A DNA stretch of 48,425 nucleotides from an uncultured Bacteroidota bacterium (GTDB taxonomy: Bacteria > Bacteroidota > Bacteroidia > Flavobacteriales > Flavobacteriaceae): the NCBI GenBank assembly GCA_903842575.1, contig CAIMMM010000067.1:1-48425 (forward strand), in the 5' to 3' direction. Of this stretch, positions 17,559-26,124 are shown in pieces (the stretch's first letter is position 1; the number at the start of each line of letters is the position of its first letter). The notes beneath the pieces were generated by a model that saw nothing but the letters and a program-made list of their open reading frames with translations, was not told the origin of the DNA and searched no databases. Made by a program: the position numbers and the translations under genes.

Positions 17559-17575
17559 ATCCTATTTTTTAGTAA

Positions 17576-20032
17576 TTAAAAACGGGTTCTAGTTTTTGGA
17601 GCTGTAAATGAATTTATAACTCGAGAATTTTTTAAGGAGTTATAATCTATAAAATAACGTAAGCTAATGGAAAAAATGTGGGTCAAATTTTGATTGTCAA
17701 TAGCATCTTTTAAGTTGGTGTCATAATTTCTGCTGAATTCTCCAGTAAAAAGAGCGGAATTATTTCTATACAATATAGAGATTTGGCTTCCTGGTGCAAA
17801 CCACCAAGAATAGGATAAATCTAGATTCCAAGAATTAAAATCAAAATCTTTATTGGTTGCATAAGTGAAATTTTCTATTAGCGTTCCATCCTCTTGCAAA
17901 GTAAAAAAATTGTGGTTAGTTACATAGGACCAATAATGACGAACGGCTAAATTGAAATTCATTTTATTGTTGACACTATATTTCCCTTCTAAGGAATTGG
18001 TGTAGGTAATTCTGTCTCTTCGGGCAAAAATTGTATTGTTGGCGGCATCAAAATCGACAAAGCCCATATTTTTATTTTGTCTAAAAAAATTCAAACTATA
18101 AACCAATGATAAACGATCGCTAAATCGGTATCTTGGGCTAAGTGAGAAGCCATAATTCACTCTTTCTTTTTCATTTACAATGGTATAAGAAGGATTAAAA
18201 TCTAAAGCAAATTTTCTATTATAATTGGAAGAATAATAGAACCAGGCGCCATAATTTTCGGGATAAGTTACATATTTTGAATTATCGACAGAACGGGGTT
18301 CGTAAAAATCATAGATTTCATGAGGCCGTACATTGATTCCGAAGCCATAATAATCATTATTTAAAACGGTAGAATTAATATTTACATTTAAATTCAACCC
18401 CTGAATTCTATCCGTTTTATTATCAAATTCGGTGTAGGTGTTAAAGCCTAAATAAAAAGTATTGAATGTCTTACTTGGCTTTAAAAGCCTATAGCTTGCA
18501 TTTCCATAAATGGAATGATAATGCGTTGTAAAATTAATTCCCAAATCATTATTGTCAAAATCATCGGATACATATTGTCCGCCAAAACCGTAGCGGTATT
18601 TACCACTGTTTTTGGCAAAATGCAATGATGTATTGTAGCCATTTTTATTTTCTAAATCACCCGTATTGTTTATAAAACTGTATTTATAATCTCCTGAAAG
18701 ATTATAGGTGTTTTTCTTGGTATTCAAATTGAAAACCATAGCAGAAACATTGGCGTCTCTAAAATCTCCATTTCGGGTAACGTTAGTATTTACAAGTGCT
18801 ACAGATGAATTTTTATTAAATCGCTGGTCCAATACAAATACATTATAGTTGGTTAATGGCGATAAAGTAGCTAGGCGGGATTCGTTGGTATTCGTATTGG
18901 TGATACGAACACTTGTTTTTTCTGTAACTGCATTCAGTACGCCAATTCCTAGTCCGCTTTTTGTTCTTCCGGAAATTTTTAGTGCATTGATTAGTTTTAT
19001 GCTGCTGGGATATTCATCAATAGTCTCGTTGGATGCCGTTTCAATGCCCGGACTTTCTCCAATTCTTCTGGAATAAAGCAAATCTCCTTTGTTAAACAAG
19101 TCGGTTCCTTCAGTAAAAAAGGGTCTGTTTTCGCTGAATTGTTGTTCAAATGCGCTTAAATTTAATTCAACGCTGTCAAATTTTGTTTGTCCAAAATCGG
19201 GAATCAATATTGCATCTAATGTAAAAGCATCATTGATACCGTATTTAATATCCAAACCACCTTTGAGGTCTCCTTTAGCTTTTTGTGACTTACTGCCGGT
19301 TAAATAAAATGAGGAATAAGGAATTAGAAATAAACGGGTTGGTGTTATGATATTTTCAATTCCTTCAAGGATTCCTGCTTGAGTACTTTCATTACTGATT
19401 TTATTGTCAAGTAAACTCCAAGTATATTTTGAATTGTCCCGTTTAATTTCTCTATAAAAATTTAGACCCCAAGTTTGTTTTTTTTCGGTTGAAAAGCGCA
19501 AAGCCGCATAGGGAATTTTCATTTCTACTTGCCAACCAAAATCAGTGATCTCCGTTTTGGCATCCCAAATGGCATCCCATGAATAATCTTCGTTATTGGA
19601 TTCGGTATAAACCAAATCTATTTGTACGCCGGATGCACTTACAAAAAAGCGAAATTCCTGTTGCCCATCGTTATAGCCATTTAGTAAAATCCCAAAATGA
19701 TCAGCGGTACCAAAATTATCTCTTGTGGTTAGTTCTTTTAAAATTTTATTGGGTTCATTATCATAGAGTTTTGCCGCAATATAAATAGCTTCATTTGAGT
19801 AGGCTATTTTTACTTCCGTTCTTCTTTCTTGAGAAATTGGTTTTCCATTCTCGGGTTCAATCATGAAAAAATTAGTTGCAACCTCCGCTTTTTTCCATGC
19901 TTCGTCATCGAATTTCCCGTCAATGGTGATTTTATCGGAAGTAAATTTTGTTAGTAAAGATTTCTTTTGAGCATTAGTCAAAGAAAAAAAAAGGAGGAAA
20001 ATAAGTAAAAAGACGCAGGGTTTTTGAGTCAT
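17576..20032 (-). CDS. DUF5916 outer-membrane protein with CBM9-like domain
   Basis: This 818-aa protein starts with a signal peptide (residues ~1-21, ending TNAQ) and then a carbohydrate-binding family 9-like beta-sandwich (about 30-210: IDGKFDDEAWKKAEVATNF). The rest fits DUF5916: the motif FSENRPFFTEGTDLF and long alternating beta strands with aromatic ends (e.g. SYSWWFAPGSQISILYRN) suggest a C-terminal outer-membrane barrel of about 500 residues. Such proteins are widespread in Bacteroidota and some are linked to carbohydrate or peptide utilisation, but no activity is proven. It has a good TTG-N19-TAATTTTG promoter. No SusC/SusD genes flank it. Confidence 0.8.
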   Translation of the reverse strand: MTQKPCVFLLIFLLFFSLTNAQKKSLLTKFTSDKITIDGKFDDEAWKKAEVATNFFMIEPENGKPISQERRTEVKIAYSNEAIYIAAKLYDNEPNKILKELTTRDNFGTADHFGILLNGYNDGQQEFRFFVSASGVQIDLVYTESNNEDYSWDAIWDAKTEITDFGWQVEMKIPYAALRFSTEKKQTWGLNFYREIKRDNSKYTWSLLDNKISNESTQAGILEGIENIITPTRLFLIPYSSFYLTGSKSQKAKGDLKGGLDIKYGINDAFTLDAILIPDFGQTKFDSVELNLSAFEQQFSENRPFFTEGTDLFNKGDLLYSRRIGESPGIETASNETIDEYPSSIKLINALKISGRTKSGLGIGVLNAVTEKTSVRITNTNTNESRLATLSPLTNYNVFVLDQRFNKNSSVALVNTNVTRNGDFRDANVSAMVFNLNTKKNTYNLSGDYKYSFINNTGDLENKNGYNTSLHFAKNSGKYRYGFGGQYVSDDFDNNDLGINFTTHYHSIYGNASYRLLKPSKTFNTFYLGFNTYTEFDNKTDRIQGLNLNVNINSTVLNNDYYGFGINVRPHEIYDFYEPRSVDNSKYVTYPENYGAWFYYSSNYNRKFALDFNPSYTIVNEKERVNYGFSLSPRYRFSDRLSLVYSLNFFRQNKNMGFVDFDAANNTIFARRDRITYTNSLEGKYSVNNKMNFNLAVRHYWSYVTNHNFFTLQEDGTLIENFTYATNKDFDFNSWNLDLSYSWWFAPGSQISILYRNNSALFTGEFSRNYDTNLKDAIDNQNLTHIFSISLRYFIDYNSLKNSRVINSFTAPKTRTRF

Positions 20033-20051
20033 TTGTGAATAAATAGGTAAA

Positions 20052-20081
20052 CAAAATTAATTATTAAATTGACATATACAA
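20052..20081 (-). promoter_or_regulatory. promoter of the DUF5916 gene
   Basis: On the minus strand TTG (20081-20079) is followed after exactly 19 nt by TAATTTTG (20059-20052), a full match to the Bacteroidota housekeeping promoter. The ATG follows 19 nt downstream. Confidence 0.75.
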
Positions 20082-20177
20082 CAATAAATATGAATTTGAT
20101 TCTCATATTTACAGTATTAATTAAAGTATTTTATCCTATTTTTTTCTTAAATATTATGAATCAGTGTTTTTTAATTG

Positions 20178-20185
20178 TATGTTTG
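20178..20185 (+). promoter_or_regulatory. -7 element for the L,D-transpeptidase gene
   Basis: TATGTTTG fits TAnnTTTG and lies 36 nt before the ATG at 20222. Confidence 0.55.
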
Positions 20186-20221
20186 TTATACCAAGTCTAA
20201 CTCTTAAACCTAACATAATCA

Positions 20222-20926
20222 ATGGTATATAAGTTTTTTCCTGTCTTTGTGTTCTCTATGCTTTCATTATTACCGAATGAATCTAAAGTGACTCAACACA
20301 AATTAGTTGCCTATACAACTACAACTTTAGAAATGAAAGTTGAAAGTGTTTATCATTCGTTAAACGCTAACCATTTTATTTTGCCAAAGTTTGACTGTTT
20401 TTCAAATGCACTTACCGGATACTATCAATTAAAAGAGAGCGGATTAATTGAAAAAGAATTATTGACCGTTATTGACTTTAGTTTGTCTTCGAACCTCAAA
20501 CGCCTTTGGGTAATAGATTTGTCAACAAATACAGTTCTTTTTCAATCACTTGTTGCTCATGGAAGAAATACAGGAGAAGAATTTGCGACCAGTTTTTCTA
20601 ATTTGGCAGAATCCTATAAAAGTAGTTTAGGATTTTATGCAACGGGGGAAATTTATAATGGGAAACACGGAAAATCTTTGAAATTAGACGGCCTTGAAAA
20701 AGGAGTAAATGATAACGCCAGAGAAAGAGCTGTTGTAATTCACGGCGCCGATTATGTTTCACAATCTTTTATTAAAGGAAATAAAAGACTAGGAAGAAGT
20801 CAAGGTTGTCCTGCTATCCCTGTAGAATTGAATGAAAAAATTATTAATGTAATAAAGAATAAATCCTGTTTATTTATTTATCACCCCTCTAGAAATCAAC
20901 AAGTAGTTAAAAAACTAATCTCTTAG
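20222..20926 (+). CDS. murein L,D-transpeptidase catalytic-domain family protein (YkuD_2)
   Basis: This 234-aa protein has a hydrophobic N-terminus (about residues 4-17) for export and the YkuD_2-type catalytic core. The active-site motif is His174 in VVIHGADY, then Ser193 and Cys196 in GRSQGCPAIP, the arrangement of cysteine L,D-transpeptidases that make 3-3 peptidoglycan cross-links or attach proteins to meso-diaminopimelate. The region 88-110 (LSSNLKRLWVIDLSTNTVLF) matches the family's first strands. It should act in the periplasm. Its 3' end overlaps the tail of the convergent GNAT gene by 12 nt. Confidence 0.83.
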   Translation: MVYKFFPVFVFSMLSLLPNESKVTQHKLVAYTTTTLEMKVESVYHSLNANHFILPKFDCFSNALTGYYQLKESGLIEKELLTVIDFSLSSNLKRLWVIDLSTNTVLFQSLVAHGRNTGEEFATSFSNLAESYKSSLGFYATGEIYNGKHGKSLKLDGLEKGVNDNARERAVVIHGADYVSQSFIKGNKRLGRSQGCPAIPVELNEKIINVIKNKSCLFIYHPSRNQQVVKKLIS

Positions 20927-21355
20927 TTTTTTATACATAAGATAATGCGTTCCGACGTCTTTAATTTCAAAGGTGTCCCCGATAATTTTGTAATTTAGTT
21001 TTTCATAAAACCCAACCGCTTTTATTCTTGCATTAAACCAGATTAAGGATCCTTTTTGACTTGATGTGTAGTTTTCACAATACGTTATTAATTTTTGTCC
21101 CAATCCTTGTTTTTGAAAATTTTCCAATATAGCCATTCCTCGAAATTGAAATGAATTTGTATCGTCAAATTGGGCATGACAATTTTTAAAGATTGAAATT
21201 ACTCCAATTAGATTTTCAGATTCAAAAATCCCAAAATGCTTTGTCGTATCCAAATCATCACCTTCAAAACAACAACTATCTATAGGTTTTCCAGCTCTAA
21301 GTACAGGATGTCTAACGGGAAAAGTGGCAAGAGAAGTGATTTCTTTAATATGCAT
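20915..21355 (-). CDS. GNAT-family N-acetyltransferase
   Basis: This 146-aa protein is a single GNAT domain. The acetyl-CoA binding motif A is visible as FRGMAILENFQKQGLGQKLI (about residues 68-87: the beta4 strand and Q-x-x-G-x-G loop), and the C-terminal beta strands (GFYEKLNYKIIGDTFE) are typical. The N-terminus mentions VRHPVLRAGKPIDSCCFEGDD, similar to small acetyltransferases of unknown substrate. It is short but complete. The gene ends in a 12-nt tail-to-tail overlap with the L,D-transpeptidase gene. No promoter match was found upstream. Confidence 0.8.
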   Translation of the reverse strand: MHIKEITSLATFPVRHPVLRAGKPIDSCCFEGDDLDTTKHFGIFESENLIGVISIFKNCHAQFDDTNSFQFRGMAILENFQKQGLGQKLITYCENYTSSQKGSLIWFNARIKAVGFYEKLNYKIIGDTFEIKDVGTHYLMYKKLRD

Positions 21356-21466
21356 TAAATTTTAGTTTAAATTTTGGTAAGATGAAAGTATAACTTTTTC
21401 ATATTAAAAGCATTATCAACTAGGAATCTTTTTTACTTGATGAAAAAAAATTTTTTTAATAAAAAA

Positions 21467-21499
21467 TTTGCTTCAAAGGAAACTTATTCTTTATATTTG
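21467..21499 (+). promoter_or_regulatory. promoter of tRNA-Gly
   Basis: TTTG (21467-21470), 21-nt spacer, then TATATTTG (21492-21499) is a strong Bacteroidota promoter. The mature tRNA 5' end follows 10 nt later, so the precursor leader would be about 7 nt. Confidence 0.75.
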
Positions 21500-21509
21500 C
21501 ACCTCCAAT

Positions 21510-21582
<73 letters not shown>

Positions 21583-21584
21583 CT

Positions 21585-21613
21585 AAACCTCAAACGAAAG
21601 TTTGGGGTTTTTT
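21585..21613 (+). terminator. intrinsic terminator of tRNA-Gly
   Basis: AAACCTCAAAC (21585-21595) pairs with GTTTGGGGTTT (21600-21610) around GAAA with one T-G wobble, and the stem continues into a T-run. It starts two bases beyond the tRNA and ends just short of the pepE stop on the other strand. Confidence 0.88.
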
Positions 21614-21616
21614 GTT

Positions 21617-22321
21617 TTATAAATAAGCCAAATCAGTTTCAGGGAATAACTCTTCAGGTAATTGATGTTTTGTAAAAAGGCGTGCTGTTAAAGTTCCTTT
21701 CAAAATTATTTTTTCACCAGTAACTTCTAGCCAACTTCCTTCTCGCAATCCTAATACTGGGATGGAATTAAAGGCATGAAATTCTTTAATTCGAGTTTCT
21801 CGGGATTCACCCATATGTTTGGACTGTAAATCCGCATCCAAATAATGTGGGTTTAAATTAAAGGGAATGAGTCCCAAAGTTTTGAAACTTGGCGGATAAA
21901 CAATTGGCATGTCATTGGTGGTTTGCATCGTTAATCCTGTTATGTTGCTTCCTGCACTTGAACCTAGATATGGAGTGCCATTTTCTACAACCTTGGCAAT
22001 AACATCCATAACTTTGTTATTATATAATTCAGTGACTAACAAAAAAGTATTCCCTCCGCCGGTAAAAATGCCTGTAGCATTTTGAACGGCTTCAATAGGA
22101 TTCTCAAATTCATGCAGCCCATTTACCTTCTTATTTATTTTACCGAAAACCGTCCGTACTTTATCGGTGTATTCTTCATGAGAAATACCTCCTGGTCTGG
22201 CGTAAGGAATAAAAAGAATGGTGTCGCAATTTTTGAAATGTATTTCCAAAGTGGGCAGCAAATACTCCAAATAGGCTCCTTCATGGAGTGTTGAGGTGCT
22301 TGCAATTAGTATTTTTTTCAT
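21617..22321 (-). CDS. pepE: dipeptidase E (peptidase family S51)
   Basis: This 234-aa cytoplasmic serine peptidase should cleave N-terminal aspartyl dipeptides. The nucleophile elbow is GSSAGSNITG with Ser122 as the likely catalytic residue, and His in NPHYLDA is the family histidine. FTGGGNTFLL (86-95) is the conserved glycine-rich strand. Length is that of stand-alone PepE, not cyanophycinase. It has a strong TTG-N19-TACTTTTG promoter 20 nt upstream of the ATG. Confidence 0.93.
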   Translation of the reverse strand: MKKILIASTSTLHEGAYLEYLLPTLEIHFKNCDTILFIPYARPGGISHEEYTDKVRTVFGKINKKVNGLHEFENPIEAVQNATGIFTGGGNTFLLVTELYNNKVMDVIAKVVENGTPYLGSSAGSNITGLTMQTTNDMPIVYPPSFKTLGLIPFNLNPHYLDADLQSKHMGESRETRIKEFHAFNSIPVLGLREGSWLEVTGEKIILKGTLTARLFTKHQLPEELFPETDLAYL

Positions 22322-22340
22322 GAGGCTTTCATATAGTGTT

Positions 22341-22370
22341 CAAAAGTAAAAGATTTTCTCAAGAATACAA
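22341..22370 (-). promoter_or_regulatory. promoter of pepE
   Basis: On the minus strand TTG (22370-22368), 19 nt, then TACTTTTG (22348-22341): a full consensus match, with the ATG 19 nt further on. Confidence 0.72.
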
Positions 22371-22465
22371 TTACTAATGCAATGATAAATTAACATACTT
22401 TTACCAAGTCATTAGTAATTAATTTGGAAAGAGTTAAGATAATTTTACCAAATCATAGACACGCC

Positions 22466-23230
22466 ATGAAACCAATTTTTTGTGCTTCCATATTTTTAAT
22501 TATTTTCTCAAATTTTGGTTGGGCACAAATTTCAAATCCCAAAATTCTTAAAGGCAAAATAATTTCCAACGCTATAGATTTGGAAGGAATATATGTTGTT
22601 AATATTAAAAGGGATGCGTCAACATCAACAGAAAAAGGAGGTTATTTTAACATACAAGCTAAAGTTGGAGACACTTTAATGTTTTCTGCCCTACAATTCG
22701 AAGGAAAAAAAGTAGTTTTAATCGAGAATGATTTTAGCAGCAATCTCTTTTTTGTAAAATTGGAAACTATGGTAAATCTATTAGAGGAAGTAAATATTAT
22801 TCGTTACAATCATATTAATGCCGTTTCATTAGGTATAATTCCTGCGGGTCAAAAACATTATACACCAGCAGAAAGAAAAGTAAGGGCGGCTGGAACCCTC
22901 CATTGGTATAGCCCGTTATTAATTCCTTTAGGAGGAATGAGTGTTGATGGAATGATAAATTCCATAAGCGGAAAGACTGCAATGTTGAAAAAAGAGGTAG
23001 AAGTTGAAAAGAAAGAGTTTGTGCTTCAAAAAATAGAATCTATGTTTGAGCGCGATTTTTTCATAGAAAAACTTAAAATACCTTCTGAATATGTTAATGG
23101 ATTTTGGTATTATGCTGCTGAGGATAAAAAATTTGTAAATGCCTTGAAGGATAAGAACAAAGCCATGGCGACCTTTGTTTTAGGTGGATTAGCAACTCAA
23201 TATTTAGAAACAATAAAGACAGATAAATAA
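22466..23230 (+). CDS. exported protein with CarboxypepD_reg-like domain
   Basis: This 254-aa protein starts with a signal peptide (MKPIFCASIFLIIFSNFGWAQ) followed by a transthyretin-like carboxypeptidase regulatory domain (about residues 24-105: LKGKIISNAIDLEGIYVVN ... GDTLMFSALQFEGKKV), the same domain that starts many TonB-dependent receptors. The C-terminal ~150 residues are helical and charged, with no catalytic motif that I recognise. It probably lies in the periplasm or at the outer membrane. The frame opens at 22424, but ATG 22466 is chosen because it directly begins the signal peptide. Function unknown. Confidence 0.72.
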   Translation: MKPIFCASIFLIIFSNFGWAQISNPKILKGKIISNAIDLEGIYVVNIKRDASTSTEKGGYFNIQAKVGDTLMFSALQFEGKKVVLIENDFSSNLFFVKLETMVNLLEEVNIIRYNHINAVSLGIIPAGQKHYTPAERKVRAAGTLHWYSPLLIPLGGMSVDGMINSISGKTAMLKKEVEVEKKEFVLQKIESMFERDFFIEKLKIPSEYVNGFWYYAAEDKKFVNALKDKNKAMATFVLGGLATQYLETIKTDK

Positions 23231-23283
23231 TTTTTTTTATTTTTATTTTTAAAATTCAATTAAAAAATATAGTTCAAAACAAG

Positions 23284-23291
23284 TAACTTTG
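23284..23291 (+). promoter_or_regulatory. -7 element for the tatA-PAP2 operon
   Basis: TAACTTTG matches TAnnTTTG, 27 nt before the tatA ATG. Confidence 0.55.
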
Positions 23292-23318
23292 CGTTTCAGA
23301 AATTAAAAGAAGAATAGT

Positions 23319-23642
23319 ATGTTTGGAATTGGTGGAGGAGAATTGATATTTATTTTATTCATTGCTTTGATGCTTTTCGGGTCTGACAAAATTCCCGACA
23401 TTGCCAGAACAATGGGTAAAGCAATGGCTCAATTGAAAAATGCTACAAATGATATTAAAAGCGAAATTCAAAAAGGCTCAGAAGCCAATGGAATAGGGAC
23501 GTCATTAAAAGAACTCACAAGCACTTTCACTACGGAAGTAGAAAAAGTAAAAGAAAGTTTAGATACAAATATAACTGCTCCTTTAGAAAAATCAAATCTA
23601 GATATAGAAGAAATCACAGGACCTATCAAAAGACAATTGTAA
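23319..23642 (+). CDS. tatA: Sec-independent translocase subunit TatA/E
   Basis: This 107-aa protein has the TatA layout: a short N-terminal membrane helix (residues ~4-21, MFGIGGGELIFILFIALMLF), the hinge GSDKIPDIAR, and an amphipathic helix followed by a charged, partly coiled tail. TatA forms the pore-like component that moves folded twin-arginine substrates. tatC is not in the window. Its stop codon overlaps the ATG of the phosphatase gene by one base (TAATG), so the pair is translationally coupled. Confidence 0.88.
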   Translation: MFGIGGGELIFILFIALMLFGSDKIPDIARTMGKAMAQLKNATNDIKSEIQKGSEANGIGTSLKELTSTFTTEVEKVKESLDTNITAPLEKSNLDIEEITGPIKRQL

Positions 23643-24208
23643 TGCTTGAAAAAATTATAGGTTTAGACAAGAAAGTGTTTGTTTTTTTGAATGGATTAGG
23701 CTCGGAACCTTTTGATGGTTTGTGGTTAATCATTACCAAACAGCTTTATTGGACGCCTTTCTTTCTTTTGATTTTCTATCTTTTATTTAAAAAAATTGGT
23801 TGGAAAAATCTTTTTATAGTAATAGGATTTATCGCGGTTTTGATTTTGGTTTGTGATCAAACCGCCAACCTTTTCAAAAATGCTTTTCAGCGATTACGAC
23901 CTTGTAATGACCCAGCAATTAAAGATATTATCCGGGTTGTAAAATCAAGTCCTTCCTTTAGTTTCTTTTCGGGACATGCAGCCAACTCGATGGCAACAAC
24001 CGTTTTTGTATTTTTCCTTTTCAAAAAGCATTATAAATATGCCTTTTTATTATTTCTGTTCCCGTTAATTTTCGCGTACAGTAGAATTTATTTGGGCTTG
24101 CATTTTCCAATAGATATTCTAACAGGTTATACAATTGGTGCTGCTTATGGCTTTCTTTTTTACAAACTATTGGGCTGGTTCAACAAGAAATACAATTGGG
24201 GATTGTAA
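23642..24208 (+). CDS. PAP2-family phosphatase
   Basis: This 188-aa membrane protein has five to six hydrophobic helices and the three PAP2 motifs: K-x6-RP in KNAFQRLRP, the SGH of FFSGHAANS, and SR-x5-H-x3-D in SRIYLGLHFPID. Family members remove phosphate from undecaprenyl pyrophosphate or phosphatidic acid on the outer face of the inner membrane; which one is not clear here. It is coupled to tatA by a one-base overlap, and ends 3 nt before the convergent O-methyltransferase stop. Confidence 0.9.
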   Translation: MLEKIIGLDKKVFVFLNGLGSEPFDGLWLIITKQLYWTPFFLLIFYLLFKKIGWKNLFIVIGFIAVLILVCDQTANLFKNAFQRLRPCNDPAIKDIIRVVKSSPSFSFFSGHAANSMATTVFVFFLFKKHYKYAFLLFLFPLIFAYSRIYLGLHFPIDILTGYTIGAAYGFLFYKLLGWFNKKYNWGL

Positions 24209-24211
24209 TAT

Positions 24212-24853
24212 TTACAAAACTCTCGAAACCGTTAATCCATCACGAATAGGCAGCAAAACCGTTTCTACTCTAGGGTCATTTTTCAAAAGCTGATTGTATT
24301 CGATTAGGATTTTCGTGGTCAAATCATTTTCTTTCACGTCTTCCAATACTTTTCCACTCCACAAAACATTATCCGAAAGTATGATGCCGCCCTTATTCAT
24401 CATGGGAACGATAAGATGAAAATAATGGATATAGTTTTCTTTGTCAGCATCAATAAACACCAAATCAAATTTGGAATCCAAAGTTGGAATAATGTCTAAA
24501 GCTTCGCCGAGATGTTGGTGAATTTGGTTTCCCCAAACCGACTTGTCGAAATACTTTCTTTGAAAATCTACCAATTCTTCCTTGATGTCAATAGTATGTA
24601 AAACACCATTTTTCTGCATTCCTTCACACAAACATAAAGCTGAATAACCGGTATACGTCCCGATTTCCAAAATGCTTGCTGGCCGAATTAATTTGGATAA
24701 CATACTCAAAACTCTGCCCTGAAAATGCCCACTCAACATTCGGGGTTGTAGTACTTTTCGATAGGTTTCCCGGTTCAATTGCACCAATAATTCGGGTTCG
24801 TTTTGGGAATGTTGCTCTATGTAATCTTCTAGTTCTTGAGAAATGAAATGCAT
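24212..24853 (-). CDS. O-methyltransferase (class I SAM, COMT-like)
   Basis: This 213-aa protein resembles bacterial and plant metal-dependent small-molecule O-methyltransferases. SAM motif I is ILEIGTYTGYSALCL, the acidic metal-site motif is DLVFIDADKENY and the following DNVLWSGKV matches the family. The substrate is probably a catechol-like hydroxyl compound but is not known. It is the last gene of a three-gene minus-strand unit: its start lies 2 nt from the stop of the exported protein upstream. Confidence 0.85.
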   Translation of the reverse strand: MHFISQELEDYIEQHSQNEPELLVQLNRETYRKVLQPRMLSGHFQGRVLSMLSKLIRPASILEIGTYTGYSALCLCEGMQKNGVLHTIDIKEELVDFQRKYFDKSVWGNQIHQHLGEALDIIPTLDSKFDLVFIDADKENYIHYFHLIVPMMNKGGIILSDNVLWSGKVLEDVKENDLTTKILIEYNQLLKNDPRVETVLLPIRDGLTVSRVL

Positions 24854-24855
24854 GA

Positions 24856-25452
24856 TTAGTTGTTGTCAAAGGTGTTGATTAAAAAGGTATCGAAATTTTC
24901 AAAATTCGTTTCGTCAATATTATAAAGTACCATTCGATAAATTTTTTTATTTTTTTCTCCTATTAAATGGTAGCTGGTAAAAAAGGCGTTTTTATTATAT
25001 CGAGAAGGCATCTTTACTTTATATAAACTAAAATTTTTGACTTTATTAATTTGTGATGAAATGATTTCTCCATTAACTTTTTTAACTATTCTAAAGTAGT
25101 TTTTACTAAATGCTTCAAAACCCCAATTTCCTGTGAATAATCTATGGAATTCGGGGTCAAATATTCCAATCTCTAATATTGCATTGTTCTCATCCACAAA
25201 AACTGGGCAGTGAGTAATTAAGCGCTCATCTTTGTATTTTGCATGGTTAAAGTCATACCATTTACCTGTTAATTTTATTTTGTTACCACCATATAAATTA
25301 ACATATGTAAAGTTGTTGATTGAGTCAATAGATACCATGCTTGTTACGTTACCGATGCCTAATTTTTCGGTTTGTTCAACAACAACATAATCACTTTGTC
25401 CAAAACAAAATTTAAAACTAATTATGAAAAGTATAAGCAAGAAATTTTTCAT
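24856..25452 (-). CDS. exported protein of unknown function, paralogue of its upstream neighbour
   Basis: This 198-aa protein starts with a signal peptide (MKNFLLILFIISFKFCFGQ) that ends in a type I-like site. I recognise no domain. It is a clear paralogue of the next protein upstream: both have a TYV...LTGKW / RIKGKW strand, a T/SHCP motif (ITHCPVF vs ISHCPQV) and matching C-termini (NKKIYRMVLYNID vs NKKYYRIAIYNFD, then FLI.TF / FLIGIF). It lies 8 nt downstream of that gene and 2 nt upstream of the O-methyltransferase gene. Its site in the cell is the periplasm or surface. Confidence 0.72.
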   Translation of the reverse strand: MKNFLLILFIISFKFCFGQSDYVVVEQTEKLGIGNVTSMVSIDSINNFTYVNLYGGNKIKLTGKWYDFNHAKYKDERLITHCPVFVDENNAILEIGIFDPEFHRLFTGNWGFEAFSKNYFRIVKKVNGEIISSQINKVKNFSLYKVKMPSRYNKNAFFTSYHLIGEKNKKIYRMVLYNIDETNFENFDTFLINTFDNN

Positions 25453-25460
25453 GTTAAGTT

Positions 25461-26027
25461 CTAATTTATTGTAAATATACCAATTAAGAAATCTTCGATG
25501 GATGTATATTGGTTGGGATCAAAATTGTATATAGCAATTCTATAATATTTTTTGTTATTTATCCCCATCAATTCAATTCTCCGTTTATCATATTCTATCA
25601 CTTCATATATGTAATAGGATGCTTTTATATCTGATTTTATAATCGTGTATTTAATATTTTTGTTTTTCCAAAAAGTAGCATACTCATTGAAATTTTCAAT
25701 TAATATATCTTTATCGGATTTATTTTTCCACTCGAATTTGTCATATTCCCTAATCCAAAGTTCCAAAAGAGTTCCCAATTCATTTTCAACCTGAGGACAA
25801 TGACTAATGTAATATTCACTTCCAAGATTTCTATTGCTATCTTTCCATTTACCCTTTATTCTAAGGTCATTAAAATTAGATAAATCCCTTACATAAGTAA
25901 TATCATTTACAACATCGTATTTTCTGCAAACTTTATCTTCTTCTCCAAAACCGTTCATTGGTTTTACCGACTTGCAACTTAAAAGCAGCAAGCACATAAT
26001 AACAAGATAACATATCCTTTTTTTCAT
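25461..26027 (-). CDS. lipoprotein of unknown function, first of a paralogue pair
   Basis: This 188-aa protein has a lipoprotein signal (MKKRICYLVIMCLLLLSCK) with the acylated Cys at 18, so it should be membrane-anchored. No known domain was recognised. It is paralogous to the downstream protein, sharing the TYV-RIKGKW strand, SHCP motif, a mid-region lysine-rich strand and the C-terminus. The frame extends to 26102, but the ATG at 26027 is the only one giving a signal sequence. It heads a three-gene unit with the paralogue and an O-methyltransferase. Base composition is lower in GC than the adjacent rlmN. Confidence 0.7.
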   Translation of the reverse strand: MKKRICYLVIMCLLLLSCKSVKPMNGFGEEDKVCRKYDVVNDITYVRDLSNFNDLRIKGKWKDSNRNLGSEYYISHCPQVENELGTLLELWIREYDKFEWKNKSDKDILIENFNEYATFWKNKNIKYTIIKSDIKASYYIYEVIEYDKRRIELMGINNKKYYRIAIYNFDPNQYTSIEDFLIGIFTIN

Positions 26028-26112
26028 TTCATAAATGTATAGAATAAAAGTATGTTTCTTCTTTAAATCCTTAAAATAAAATACAAGACAAATCAATTCC
26101 ACAAATTGTTTT

Positions 26113-26120
26113 TACCTTTG
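26113..26120 (+). promoter_or_regulatory. -7 element for rlmN, predicting a near-leaderless mRNA
   Basis: TACCTTTG fits TAnnTTTG and ends only 4 nt before the rlmN ATG at 26125. If the start lies about four bases past the G, the mRNA has a leader of about one base. Confidence 0.6.
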
Positions 26121-26124
26121 CGCC

